From Allorhizobium undicola ORS 992 = ATCC 700741 (GTDB lineage: Bacteria > Pseudomonadota > Alphaproteobacteria > Rhizobiales > Rhizobiaceae), in NCBI RefSeq assembly GCF_000621665.1, contig NZ_JHXQ01000016.1:1-64000 (forward strand): a stretch of 64,000 nucleotides of DNA, read 5' to 3'. Shown in pieces: positions 55,405-63,763 of the stretch. The notes below the pieces were generated by a model. It was not told where the DNA came from, made no database searches, and saw nothing but the letters and a program-made list of their open reading frames with translations. The translations under genes and the position numbers were made by a program. Each line of letters starts with the position of its first letter. The stretch's first letter is position 1.

Positions 55405-55782
55405 TTTGATTCGAAAGACTTACCCACAGGGGTACCGTGGTGGTTCGGCCGGGCTGTTAACGATTTTTTATCCACATGTGGAGATTGCCAAAAAACCGAG
55501 TTGGCAGAGTCGGTTAAGCCAGGATGGCAAAGTGATCTCCAAAGCCCTGTCCACAGTCACGGGGACCAAAACGGGACTTCGGGGCTGGCGCAGACCCCCT
55601 CCCGCTATACACTGATTTTAAATGATGATTCGAAGCGGCCCGGCAAGTTTCGGGCAGGGTGCCTGCGGGTATTCTGGGGGTGACGGGCATCATTCCAAGC
55701 GTGTTTTCCGGTCAGTGCGTTGGTTTCGTCGATGCTTCGTCGCGTTCATCGTCTCACTCGATCCGGATCGAAAAGGTGCTGC
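55405..55782. other. Intergenic region with a perfect DnaA-box sequence
   Basis: TTATCCACA at 55468-55476 (DnaA box consensus), a one-mismatch TTACCCACA at 55420-55428, and a weaker CTGTCCACA near 55547. It is followed by GC-rich sequence and the promoter region of the YbjN gene. No ORF is supported. Confidence 0.5.
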
Positions 55783-56283
55783 ATGAGGCTCATGGAACTG
55801 GAATTTGAACGTCACTCCAACCCGGTCGATATGATCGAGTTCGTTGCTTCCAGCAACGACTGGTCCTTCGAGCGCTCCGGCGAGGACGAAATCGCCATGA
55901 CCGTGGATGGGCGCTGGGCCTCTTATCAGGTTTCCTTTTCCTGGATGGAAAGCTGCGAGGCGCTGCATCTGGCCTGCGCCTTCGATCTCAAGGTGCCGGA
56001 CATCAAGGCCAATGAAATCCTCAAGCTTCTGTCGCTGGTCAATGGTCAGGTTCTGATGGGTCATTTCGATCTCTGGCGGCAGGAGGATGTGGTGATCTTC
56101 CGCCAGTCACTGCTTCTGGCCGGGGGAGCGGAAGCCACCAACCAGCAGGTCGAAGTGTTGCTGTCCTCGGCGGTCGAGGCGTGTGAGGCCTATTATCAGG
56201 CTTTCCAGTTTGTCGTCTGGTCCGGCATCGATGCCAAGTCGGCATTGGAAGCGGCGCTGTTCGAAACGGTTGGCGAGGCATGA
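55783..56283 (+). CDS. YbjN-domain protein
   Basis: 166 residues; ATG 55783 with AAAAGG upstream. The YbjN fold (a type III secretion chaperone-like domain) is visible: ELEFERHSNPVDMIEFVASS, WASYQVSFSWMESCEALHLA, ILKLLSLVNGQVLMGHFDLW, VVIFRQSLLLAGG. YbjN proteins are linked to stress tolerance in enterobacteria; the role here is unknown. The stop overlaps proC (ATGA), making it the first gene of a YbjN / proC / CsaA-like operon. Confidence 0.88.
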   Translation: MRLMELEFERHSNPVDMIEFVASSNDWSFERSGEDEIAMTVDGRWASYQVSFSWMESCEALHLACAFDLKVPDIKANEILKLLSLVNGQVLMGHFDLWRQEDVVIFRQSLLLAGGAEATNQQVEVLLSSAVEACEAYYQAFQFVVWSGIDAKSALEAALFETVGEA

Positions 56284-57095
56284 GCGGCATGGCGGGCAGG
56301 ATCGTACTGGTTGGCGCAGGCAATATGGGTGGCGCCATGCTGACCGGCTGGCTCAAGGCCGGTGTGGAGGGCGCGCGCATCGTGGTGATCGATCCCGGCC
56401 CCAGCGCGACCATGGCCGCCCGCATTGCCGAGGCGGGTGCCGTGCATGTGACGGCCGCGCCGGATGGACTGATTGCCGATATTCTGTTTCTGGCCGTGAA
56501 GCCGCAGGTCATGGATGCCGTGCTGCCGCCTCTCAAGCCGCTGGTGGGCAAGGATAGCGTGGTCGTATCCGTTGCGGCTGGAAAGACCATTTCCTCCATG
56601 GAGCGGCATCTCGGCGAGGCGGGCATGGTGCGTGCCATGCCCAATACGCCCGCAATGGTCGGGCGCGGCATTACCGGCGCTTATGCCAATGCCCGCGTAA
56701 GCGAAGCCCAGCGCGCGCAGGTGCATGAGCTTTTGAAGGTCAGCGGCCCGGTGGAATGGGTGGCGACCGAAAGCGACATCGATGCGGTCACTGCCGTTTC
56801 CGGCAGCGGCCCGGCCTATGTTTTCTATCTCGTCGAGTGCCTTGGCGAGGCAGGCCGCAAAGCAGGCCTGCCGGCGGACCTCGCCATGCGGCTTGCACGG
56901 GAAACTGTCGCGGGGGCTGGTGAATTGCTTTACCAGTCCCCCGACGACGCCGCGACCTTGCGCAAGAACGTCACCTCGCCGGGCGGCACTACGGCTGCGG
57001 CGCTGTCCGTGCTGATGGCGGAGGAGGGAATGCAGCCGCTGTTCGACAAGGCGGTGGCGGCGGCAAGGAACCGGGCCGAGGAACTGGCGAAATGA
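56280..57095 (+). CDS. proC: Pyrroline-5-carboxylate reductase
   Basis: Last step of proline synthesis (P5C + NADPH to proline). 271 residues: Rossmann motif IVLVGAGNMGGAMLTGWL, FLAVKPQVMDAVL, RAMPNTPAMVGRGITGAYAN and the C-terminal signature TSPGGTTAAALSVLM. It is overlapped by the genes on both sides (ATGA junctions at 56280 and 57092). Confidence 0.95.
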   Translation: MSGMAGRIVLVGAGNMGGAMLTGWLKAGVEGARIVVIDPGPSATMAARIAEAGAVHVTAAPDGLIADILFLAVKPQVMDAVLPPLKPLVGKDSVVVSVAAGKTISSMERHLGEAGMVRAMPNTPAMVGRGITGAYANARVSEAQRAQVHELLKVSGPVEWVATESDIDAVTAVSGSGPAYVFYLVECLGEAGRKAGLPADLAMRLARETVAGAGELLYQSPDDAATLRKNVTSPGGTTAAALSVLMAEEGMQPLFDKAVAAARNRAEELAK

Positions 57096-57445
57096 GCGAT
57101 GGCGTGAAGCCTGAAATCGGGTTTGCCGACTTCGAGAAGGTCGATATTCGCGTTGGAACCATCATCGAGGCCGAGGAATTTCCGCAGGCGCGCAAGCCCG
57201 CATACAAGCTTCTGATCGATTTCGGGCCGGAAATCGGCCTCTTGCGGTCTTCCGCGCAGATCACCGTGCATTACACGCCCGAAACGCTGATCGGCCGTCA
57301 GGTTCTGGGCGTGGTGAATTTTCCGCCCCGCCAGATCGGCCCGGTGCGCTCTCAGGTGCTGACCCTTGGCTTCGAGGATGAAAGCGGCGCTATCGTGCTG
57401 GCCTCCGTTGCCGGTCCCGTGCCGAACGGACGGAAAATGCTGTAG
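57092..57445 (+). CDS. tRNA-binding protein, CsaA-like
   Basis: 117 residues of a single tRNA-binding OB-fold: FADFEKVDIRVGTIIEAEEF, PQARKPAYKLLIDFGPEIGL, QVLGVVNFPPRQIGPVRSQV, and terminal VPNGRKML. It matches CsaA, a putative export chaperone, and the tRNA-binding domain of MetRS. Last gene of the YbjN/proC operon, convergent with the histidine-kinase operon 19 bases on. Confidence 0.9.
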   Translation: MSDGVKPEIGFADFEKVDIRVGTIIEAEEFPQARKPAYKLLIDFGPEIGLLRSSAQITVHYTPETLIGRQVLGVVNFPPRQIGPVRSQVLTLGFEDESGAIVLASVAGPVPNGRKML

Positions 57446-57464
57446 TACCAATGCCCGATATTTT

Positions 57465-58844
57465 CTAAACGGGAATGCGGATGGTGGCCTTCAATCCACC
57501 AAGCGGGCTGTCTCCCAGCGTGACATTGCCGCCATGGCTGCGGGCGATGTCGCGGGCAATGGCAAGGCCTAGGCCGGTGCCGGAGGCATCCTGGTTGCGG
57601 GCCTCGTCCAGCCGGAAGAATGGCTTGAAGACATCCTCGCGGGATTCGGGTGCAATGCCGGGGCCGTCATCGTTGAAATTCATCACCAGCCATTTGGGTG
57701 AGTGGCGCGCTTCCACGACGACGGTGTGGGCATAGCGGCGACCATTGGTGGCCAGATTGCCCACCAGCCGCCAGAAGGCCTGCGGGCGCACGCGCACCTC
57801 TTCCTCGCCTTCAAGCGTATAGTTCAAGGTCTTTCCATGCAGTTCGAAATCCTCGCGGATGCGTTCCAGCATCTCGCGCAGGTTCAGCGTGCCGAATTCC
57901 TCTTCCGCCTCGCCCTTGGCAAAGGCCAGATAGCCTTCCAGCATGGATTGCATGGCCTCGACATCCTCATGCAGCGGTTCGAGATCCGGATTGTCTCCGG
58001 CAATGGCCAATTGCAGCTTGAAGCGGGTGAGTATGGTGCGCAGGTCGTGGCTGACGCCGCTCAGCATGGCGGTGCGCTGTTCCATCTGCCGCTCGATACG
58101 TTCGCGCATCAGAATGAAGGCCATGCCGGCGCGGCGGATTTCATCGGCCCCGCGCGGGCTGAACTGTTCCGGCATGGGCTGGCCCTTGCCGAAATGTTCG
58201 GCGGCGGTGGCCAGCGCCAGAATGGGACGGATCTGGCCGCGCAGGAAAAGGGCGGAAATGACGATCAGCACCAGAGACGTGCCGAACATCCACAGCAGGA
58301 AGATATGCGTGTTGGAGGCATAGGCCTGATTGCGGCGGGCAAAAATCCGCAAAATGCGGTCATCGAGCTGAATGCGGATTTCGATCAGCGGTGAATCACC
58401 CACGGTATCGATCCAGAATGGGCGCTTGATCTGCGTGCGCAGCTCATCGCTCAAGGACTGGTCGAGGATGGAGAAGAAGGGCTTTGGCCTTATGGCGGGC
58501 AATTCCCCGCCCTTTTCCAGGGAGGCGATCAGGCCGAATTTCTGCCGCGCCAGCAAAAGCGTGGCCTCGGTATTGTCCGGATAGCTGTCGAGCAGCTCAA
58601 TGACGGCGCCAATATCGCGGGTGACGGCGGCGGAAAGGCGCTGCGTCACCATTTGCCAGTGCCGCTCCATGAACACGAAGAGCAGCACGGTTTGCAGGAT
58701 CAGCATGGGCAGGATGATGATGAGAAGCGCCCGGGCAAACAGGCCGCTGGGAAACTGGCGCCGCAGCCAGCGGCTGAACCAGCGCAGGTCAAGCCAGGAA
58801 ATGCGCCGCGAAAACAGCCGCCCCAGGGCCTCGCCAAAGGTCAT
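57465..58844 (-). CDS. Sensor histidine kinase (EnvZ-like)
   Basis: 459 residues from ATG 58844: TM1 (about 38-60), periplasmic sensor (about 61-180), TM2 (about 181-205), HAMP, HisKA with the phosphorylated His in SGVSHDLRTILTRFKLQLA, and HATPase_c with N-box NLATNGRRYA, DDGPGI and GTGLGLAIARD. A TTG at 58853 overlaps the regulator stop; the ATG nine bases on is used. It presumably phosphorylates the adjacent OmpR-type regulator; the signal is unknown. Confidence 0.9.
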   Translation of the reverse strand: MTFGEALGRLFSRRISWLDLRWFSRWLRRQFPSGLFARALLIIILPMLILQTVLLFVFMERHWQMVTQRLSAAVTRDIGAVIELLDSYPDNTEATLLLARQKFGLIASLEKGGELPAIRPKPFFSILDQSLSDELRTQIKRPFWIDTVGDSPLIEIRIQLDDRILRIFARRNQAYASNTHIFLLWMFGTSLVLIVISALFLRGQIRPILALATAAEHFGKGQPMPEQFSPRGADEIRRAGMAFILMRERIERQMEQRTAMLSGVSHDLRTILTRFKLQLAIAGDNPDLEPLHEDVEAMQSMLEGYLAFAKGEAEEEFGTLNLREMLERIREDFELHGKTLNYTLEGEEEVRVRPQAFWRLVGNLATNGRRYAHTVVVEARHSPKWLVMNFNDDGPGIAPESREDVFKPFFRLDEARNQDASGTGLGLAIARDIARSHGGNVTLGDSPLGGLKATIRIPV

Positions 58845-58849
58845 GGCAA

Positions 58850-59548
58850 TCAATCCCGGCTGAGGCGGTAGCCGATGCCGCGCACCGTTTGCAGCCAGAC
58901 GGGATTTGCCGGGTCCTCCTCGATCTTGCGGCGCAGACGGTTGATCTGGACGTCGATGGTCCGTTCGCCCACATCGGCTTCCTCGCCCACCAGTTCGTGC
59001 CGGGGAATGGTTTCACCGGCGCGGCTGGCAAACAGCATCATGATGTCCTGCTCGCGATCGGTCAGGTGGATGACGTCGGCGCCCTTCTTCAGCTCCTTGC
59101 GCGACAGCGAGAAATTATAGGGGCCGAACATGATCTGCTCGATCTTCGGCGCGTCGTTCAGGGCGTTTCGCTTGAGGATATTGTTGATGCGCAGCACCAG
59201 TTCGCGCGGGTCGAAGGGTTTGGCCAGATAATCGTCGGCGCCTGCCTCCAGCCCGGCAATGCGCGAATCGGCTTCCGAACGGGCCGTCAGCAGAATGACC
59301 GGCGCACGGTTATGGGTCGAGATGAATTTGGTCAGTGAAATGCCGCTCTCTCCCGGCATCATCACGTCCAGCACCAGAAGGTCGAAGGTCAGGCCTTCCA
59401 GCCTGCGGCGGGCTTCCTGGGCGTCGGCGGCAACGGTCACGCGGAAACCCTGATCGCTCAGATAACGCAGCAGCAGGTCACGAATACGGGTATCGTCGTC
59501 CACGACGAGAAGATGCGGGGCGTCATCCGTCAGCATAGCCCGTTTCAT
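58850..59548 (-). CDS. OmpR-family response regulator (PetR-like)
   Basis: 232 residues. Receiver domain with DDD acidic pocket (VVDDDTRIRDLLLRYL), phosphoacceptor LLVLDVMMPG, and conserved LTARSEADSRIAGLEAGADDY and KPFDPRELVLRI; then a winged-helix domain ending ERTIDVQINRLRRKIEEDP and VRGIGYRL. A MarR gene (2-base gap) upstream and a kinase downstream form one operon. A MarR + OmpR regulator pair resembles petPR of Rhodobacter capsulatus. Confidence 0.93.
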   Translation of the reverse strand: MKRAMLTDDAPHLLVVDDDTRIRDLLLRYLSDQGFRVTVAADAQEARRRLEGLTFDLLVLDVMMPGESGISLTKFISTHNRAPVILLTARSEADSRIAGLEAGADDYLAKPFDPRELVLRINNILKRNALNDAPKIEQIMFGPYNFSLSRKELKKGADVIHLTDREQDIMMLFASRAGETIPRHELVGEEADVGERTIDVQINRLRRKIEEDPANPVWLQTVRGIGYRLSRD

Positions 59549-59550
59549 GC

Positions 59551-60060
59551 TTACTCCTCCAGCGTCACGGTGGCGGCCTTCTCATTGCTGAGCATGGCGG
59601 CAAGAAAGGATTTTACACCGGCGCGCTCACTTTCGGAAAGCCCGTCATAGGCCCGTGCGATGCGCTGCGATTGCGGCTGGCAAAGCGCCAGCGCCAGTTC
59701 ACGTCCGGCAAGCGTGGGATAAAGCCGCCGCTGGCGCCGGTCTGCCGGGCCGGTCATCTGGCGGATATAGCCGGCATCGATCAGCTCTTTCAGAACACGG
59801 GCCAGACTTTGCTTGGTGATGCCGAGGATGGACAGAAGATCGGCCACCATCATGCCCGGCCTGCGGCTGACGAAATAGACGACGCGGTGATGGGCGCGAC
59901 CATAGCCGATCTTCTCCAGAATACCGTCCGGATCGGAAATGAAATCGCGATAGGCGAAGAACAGCAGCTCGATCGTTTCGAAATCGATGCTCTTGTCATC
60001 GATTTTCGGCAGGTCCGGCATGGGTTTCTGGGAGGCTTTCGCAGGAGCCCGTTTCTGCAA
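59551..60060 (-). CDS. MarR-family transcriptional regulator (PetP-like)
   Basis: 169 residues with a MarR winged helix: GRAHHRVVYFVSRRPGMMVA, DLLSILGITKQSLARVLKEL and GYIRQMTGPADRRQRRLYPT (the wing with DxRxxR). The TTG at 60060 is preferred over ATG 60021 because AGAAGGAAG lies seven bases upstream. First gene of the MarR/regulator/kinase operon. Confidence 0.85.
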   Translation of the reverse strand: MQKRAPAKASQKPMPDLPKIDDKSIDFETIELLFFAYRDFISDPDGILEKIGYGRAHHRVVYFVSRRPGMMVADLLSILGITKQSLARVLKELIDAGYIRQMTGPADRRQRRLYPTLAGRELALALCQPQSQRIARAYDGLSESERAGVKSFLAAMLSNEKAATVTLEE

Positions 60061-60256
60061 TTTGGTCTTCCTTCTGGACGGGATGGTTCAAGCGCCATGC
60101 GTCCTTGCTGTGGATGCGGGAAACTTACGGCTGTGGCGTGAAAAAGACCATGCCCGCGCTTCTGTAGCTGTGGAAAAAGCGACAAAATTCGGGCGGGGAT
60201 GAAACCAAATTGCGCCTGAAGCCTTTATGGCGGCAAAGGCAAATGAGGACGCTGCA

Positions 60257-60427
60257 ATGCAAAAGACCATGGACATGAGCGAGGAGCAGAATGTGGAGAC
60301 ACGGCTGAAGCCGGTCATGATTCTGGTGTTTTCTCTCAAGCTTGCCGTGGCGGCCTTGCTGGTTGGTCATCTCGCACTGCCGCATCCGTCGATTGCCAGC
60401 CCGGAACTGGTGGCCGCTGCCCGCTAA
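60257..60427 (+). CDS. Small single-pass membrane protein
   Basis: 56 residues from ATG 60257 with GAGGA upstream: a polar start (MQKTMDMSEEQNVETRLK), one membrane segment (PVMILVFSLKLAVAALLVG) and a short tail. Divergent from the MarR operon. The TAA stop is the first codon of repeat R3. No family recognised. Confidence 0.55.
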   Translation: MQKTMDMSEEQNVETRLKPVMILVFSLKLAVAALLVGHLALPHPSIASPELVAAAR

Positions 60428-60530
60428 AGCGTGTCGCGATCTTTCAGATTCGCTCCTGACGCTTTAGGTGTTTGTTTTTTCGCAGGTCGTTATCGCAAAA
60501 CCGCTGCACACTTTTGCGCGACATGCTTCA
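60425..60530 (+). repeat. Palindromic repeat, family R3
   Basis: TAAAGCGTGTCGCGATCTTT CAGATTCGCTCCTGACGCTT TA, then GCAGGTCGTTATCGCAAAAC CGCTGCACACTTTTGCGCGA CATGC. The first codon (TAA) is the stop of the preceding small gene. Confidence 0.82.
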
Positions 60531-60618
60531 ATGCCTCAGGCATTGCGGCTTTGCAAAATTGGCTATTCTTCTTTCCCTTCACTGGTGTAAGCCGGTGTCC
60601 AGACAATGAGAGGACGCC

Positions 60619-61266
60619 ATGGGCAAGCTTCAAGCCGCTATCATCCCTGTTACGCCATTCCAGCAGAATTGCACGATTTTCTTCGATAGCGAGACATTGG
60701 AAGGGGTTGTTGTCGATCCCGGCGGCGATGTGGAGGAAATTACCCGGATTATACGGGAGAAGGCGCTGAAGATCAGCGAAATCTGGATCACCCACGGTCA
60801 TCTCGACCATGCGGGCGGTGCGCAGGATCTGCGCGAGGCGCTGGAAGTGCCGGTCATCGGTCCGCACGAAGACGACCGCGTGATGCTGGAAAATCTCGAA
60901 ATGCAGGCGAGCCGTTTCAACGTGCCGATGCGGTTGAGAAACTTGGTACCGGACCGGTTTTTGCAGGAAGGCGATGTGGTTGGCTTCGGCGAACACCGGT
61001 TCGAAGTCTATCATTGCCCCGGCCACGCGCCCGGCCATGTCATCTTCTTCAATCGCGCCGCGGGCTTTGCCCATCTGGGAGATGTGCTGTTCAATGGCTC
61101 CATTGGCCGCACCGACCTTCCTGGTGGCAATCACCAGCAATTGCTCTCATCGATCCGCGACAAGGTGCTGCCGCTGGGCGATGAGGTGGGCTTCATTTGC
61201 GGGCATGGCCCCGGTAGCCGCATTGGCGACGAGCGCCGGAACAATCCGTTCCTTGTTGGTCTTTGA
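60619..61266 (+). CDS. MBL-fold metallo-hydrolase (glyoxalase II-like)
   Basis: 215 residues with the HxHxDH metal motif in WITHGHLDHAGG, and further ligands in HCPGHAPGHVIFF, HLGDVLFNGSIGRTDLPGG and ICGHGPGS. This YcbL-type group hydrolyses thioesters such as S-lactoylglutathione; the substrate is unproven here. ATG 60619 has AGAGGACG upstream. Confidence 0.92.
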   Translation: MGKLQAAIIPVTPFQQNCTIFFDSETLEGVVVDPGGDVEEITRIIREKALKISEIWITHGHLDHAGGAQDLREALEVPVIGPHEDDRVMLENLEMQASRFNVPMRLRNLVPDRFLQEGDVVGFGEHRFEVYHCPGHAPGHVIFFNRAAGFAHLGDVLFNGSIGRTDLPGGNHQQLLSSIRDKVLPLGDEVGFICGHGPGSRIGDERRNNPFLVGL

Positions 61267-61275
61267 AGCTGAAAC

Positions 61276-61303
61276 ATAAAAAAACCCGGCAAAACTGCCG
61301 GGC
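61276..61303 (-). terminator. Cold-shock gene intrinsic terminator
   Basis: On the minus strand CCCGGCA-GTTT-TGCCGGG followed by TTTTTTTATG. It lies about 34 bases after the csp stop and, on the other strand, just after the MBL gene. Confidence 0.88.
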
Positions 61304-61336
61304 CGCTCAGCGTATGACAAATCTGGAACGAGGCAA

Positions 61337-61552
61337 TCAGCCTGCGATTTGCAGATTGACAGCCTTCGGTCCCTTGCCGCGGCGGTCCGGTTCCGTATCG
61401 AAGCTCACTTTCTGATTTTCGCTCAAGCCGGACAGGCCGGAAGCCTGAACAGCAGAGATATGCACAAAGATGTCGGCGCCACCATTGTCAGGCTTGATGA
61501 AGCCGAAGCCCTTGTCGGTGTTGAAGAATTTTACAATGCCAGTTTCGGCCAT
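61337..61552 (-). CDS. Cold-shock protein, CspA family
   Basis: 71 residues: [20 protein letters not shown] includes RNP1 (KGFGFI), and [10 protein letters not shown] carries RNP2. It is a single cold-shock domain that binds RNA or single-stranded DNA. Unlike many 66-70-residue family members it has an extended loop ([13 protein letters not shown]). A long non-coding stretch upstream may be a cold-shock-type 5' leader. Confidence 0.95.
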   Translation of the reverse strand: MAETGIVKFFNTDKGFGFIKPDNGGADIFVHISAVQASGLSGLSENQKVSFDTEPDRRGKGPKAVNLQIAG

Positions 61553-61999
61553 GCGTCAGGTCCTTTTCTCTCTGTCCGGGATCGGCGGACAGCATTGCTC
61601 AGTGCCCCAAAAGGGTTTGACCGGGCGTTTCATATTTTGAGGAAAGGGCCCTGCTACCGCAGCCACCGGATATTGCGACTTATAGTCGTATTCCCCTTGT
61701 GGTTGCCCGGAACTTCTGCGTCTCCGGTGCTTATCAATTATTAGGTCTTTCCGCGCACTAAATCGCCCGAACGCAGGGAGAGTGATCGGTTTGAAACGAA
61801 TTGGCAAGCGAAAGTTTTGTTAACCGCAGGGCAGCGGTGAAATGCAAGCTACGAGGGAATAGTGTTCTTTTCGTGCTGTCATGGTGGTTTTTCGCGAAAA
61901 ATTTGCCGTTTCCCCGCGCAAGGGGGTTTAATTGGGCTTAAACCCCACCTTTCGTGGTAAAGTTTTTCTTTTCTAAAAGATGCGCCGTCTCTTAAGAAT
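61553..61999. other. 447-base gap between cold-shock and EamA genes
   Basis: No supportable ORF. On the minus strand about 300 bases precede the csp start and could form a long regulatory 5' leader; the part at 61800-61995 is AT-rich with TTTTTCTTTTCTAAAAGA. I see no recognised riboswitch. Confidence 0.45.
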
Positions 62000-62890
62000 T
62001 TATGAATTTTTTGCCTGAAGCCTGCTCCATTCTGGCACAAGCTCCACGGCAAGCATGGCAAGGAACAGCAGGGCGCAGCCCATATAGCCGATAAATGGCA
62101 GGCTTTCTCCCAAAAGGACTGCGCCGAGCAGTGCGCCGAACAGCGCTTCGGATGACAGGAAAATGGCGGCCTGCGGTGCCGTGGTATAGCGCTGGCCAAT
62201 GATTTGCAGCGTAAAGGCGGCGCCGCTGGACATGAGCCCGCCGTAAAGAAGTTGCACGGCGCCGTTTTCAATATCGGCAAGGGAAATCGGCTCCAGAGGC
62301 GCGGCAACCAGCGTGCTGCAAATGGCGGCCACGGCAAACTGCGCCAAGGCAAGCGTCATGGGGCGAGGGGTGCCGACCATCAGCCTGCCGGTCATGGTGA
62401 TCTGAATGGCAAAAAACAGCGCGCAGATCATTGTCAGCCCATCGCCGATATTCATGCTTGCCAGGCTGCCGCCGCTCAACAGCAATATTCCCGCCAGACA
62501 TGCCAGTGCCGCAGGCCAGATGACCCAATGCGGCCTTTGCCGGAAAATGGCGACGGCGATCACCGGGACCAGCACCACGTAAAGCCCGGTGAGGAAACTG
62601 GCATTGGTGACGGTGGTATATTTCAGGCCGAATTGCTGGAAGGTCTGGCCAAGAAAAAGCGCAATCCCCGCCAGTATGAAGCCCTTTTTCTGACGTGCGG
62701 AAAGAGGCGTGTGGCTGCGGCGCGTTTCCAGCCAGGCAAAAGGGGCCACCGCTGCCGAGGCCAGCATGAAGCGCAGGGCATTGAACCAGTTTGCTTCCAT
62801 ATGCCCCATGGCCGTGGACTGGGCGACGAAACCGCCGCCCCAGATGGCAGCGGCCAGCAGCAGAAGAAGATTTGCCTGAATGCGGGTCAT
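62000..62890 (-). CDS. DMT-superfamily permease (EamA domains)
   Basis: 296 residues from ATG 62890 (MTRIQANLLLLLAAAIWGGG), ten membrane segments in two EamA repeats; LKYTTVTNASFLTGLYVVLV and SSEALFGALLGAVLLGESLP are typical family sequences. Substrate unknown. The open frame upstream of this Met is not hydrophobic and is not used. A paralogue lies at 583-1494. Confidence 0.87.
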   Translation of the reverse strand: MTRIQANLLLLLAAAIWGGGFVAQSTAMGHMEANWFNALRFMLASAAVAPFAWLETRRSHTPLSARQKKGFILAGIALFLGQTFQQFGLKYTTVTNASFLTGLYVVLVPVIAVAIFRQRPHWVIWPAALACLAGILLLSGGSLASMNIGDGLTMICALFFAIQITMTGRLMVGTPRPMTLALAQFAVAAICSTLVAAPLEPISLADIENGAVQLLYGGLMSSGAAFTLQIIGQRYTTAPQAAIFLSSEALFGALLGAVLLGESLPFIGYMGCALLFLAMLAVELVPEWSRLQAKNS

Positions 62891-63064
62891 GGTCTGAAAG
62901 CCTGCCTCTCGATCGATGAGGCTGCCGCTTACCAGCCAATCGCCCGTGCCGCAACCCCGGCGGGCAAGAGGCGGCAGGTCCTGCCCATCGGCAGACATGC
63001 AGATGCCTTTTGCCATAGCGCATCCACACGCCCTGAACGATTTTAAGTTTTCTCCGGCAGTGCC

Positions 63065-63529
63065 TTACGATTTGTCGCGGTTTGGCGGCAGGCGGTTGAT
63101 CCAGACAACGGCAAGCCCGATGGCCGCCAGCACCACCAGAAGCCGCCTGTCGGCCAGCACGGAGAGCGAGTCCGGCACATGCACGGTTGCAGTCTGCGCG
63201 CCTGCCAAGGCGGTGCCTGCGGCGTGCAGGCTTGTGGCGATGCTGCCGGTGCTGATGGCGTCCACGCTGGTTGCGCCCGTGTCGGGCGAGGCCTCCACGG
63301 GGCGCACGCCGAGCGCCAGAAGGCAGGTGAACAGGGCAGCGGCAAGCCAGGCGTAAAAAAGCGAGCGCAGCCCGGCACGCCGGGAGGTCCGCACCGTTCC
63401 GCCATCGGCGCAATCCTGCCTTTTTTCGGCAGATGTGCCATGTTCGCGGCCGCACATTGTTCCAGGCTTCAACGAAGCGCGGAAAGACTGTGGTCCTTGC
63501 GTCTTTTGCTGTTTTGCCTGTGCCATCAT
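63065..63529 (-). CDS. Hypothetical membrane protein
   Basis: 154 residues; ATG 63529 (or the adjacent ATG 63526) follows AAGGAAG. Basic N-terminus, a hydrophobic segment around residues 56-78 (LRSLFYAWLAAALFTCLLAL), a Thr/Ala/Ser-rich middle, and a C-terminal segment RRLLVVLAAIGLAVVWINRL. No recognised domain. Confidence 0.55.
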   Translation of the reverse strand: MMAQAKQQKTQGPQSFRASLKPGTMCGREHGTSAEKRQDCADGGTVRTSRRAGLRSLFYAWLAAALFTCLLALGVRPVEASPDTGATSVDAISTGSIATSLHAAGTALAGAQTATVHVPDSLSVLADRRLLVVLAAIGLAVVWINRLPPNRDKS

Positions 63530-63763
63530 CACGCTTCCTTCACTCAACCGCGAGACGATAAAAGCCTGCCGAAATGGCCGGGAAGTGGACCGAAATGGGG
63601 CAGTGCCCCGCAAAAAATAAGGCGATATTGTGGTTGGTTAATTTTGGGCGACAATACGTTAACGATTGGCGCCTGCATGGCTGTTTGACAGCTATTGGCG
63701 GGCCGGGCAAAAAAGGGTTCTTGTCCCGTTTTTGCTTGATATGACTGCATGGAATTGCCATAG

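Noticed and set aside
55420-55555. Replication origin
   Set aside because: Only one perfect DnaA box, no AT-rich unwinding stretch, and no origin-associated genes around it.
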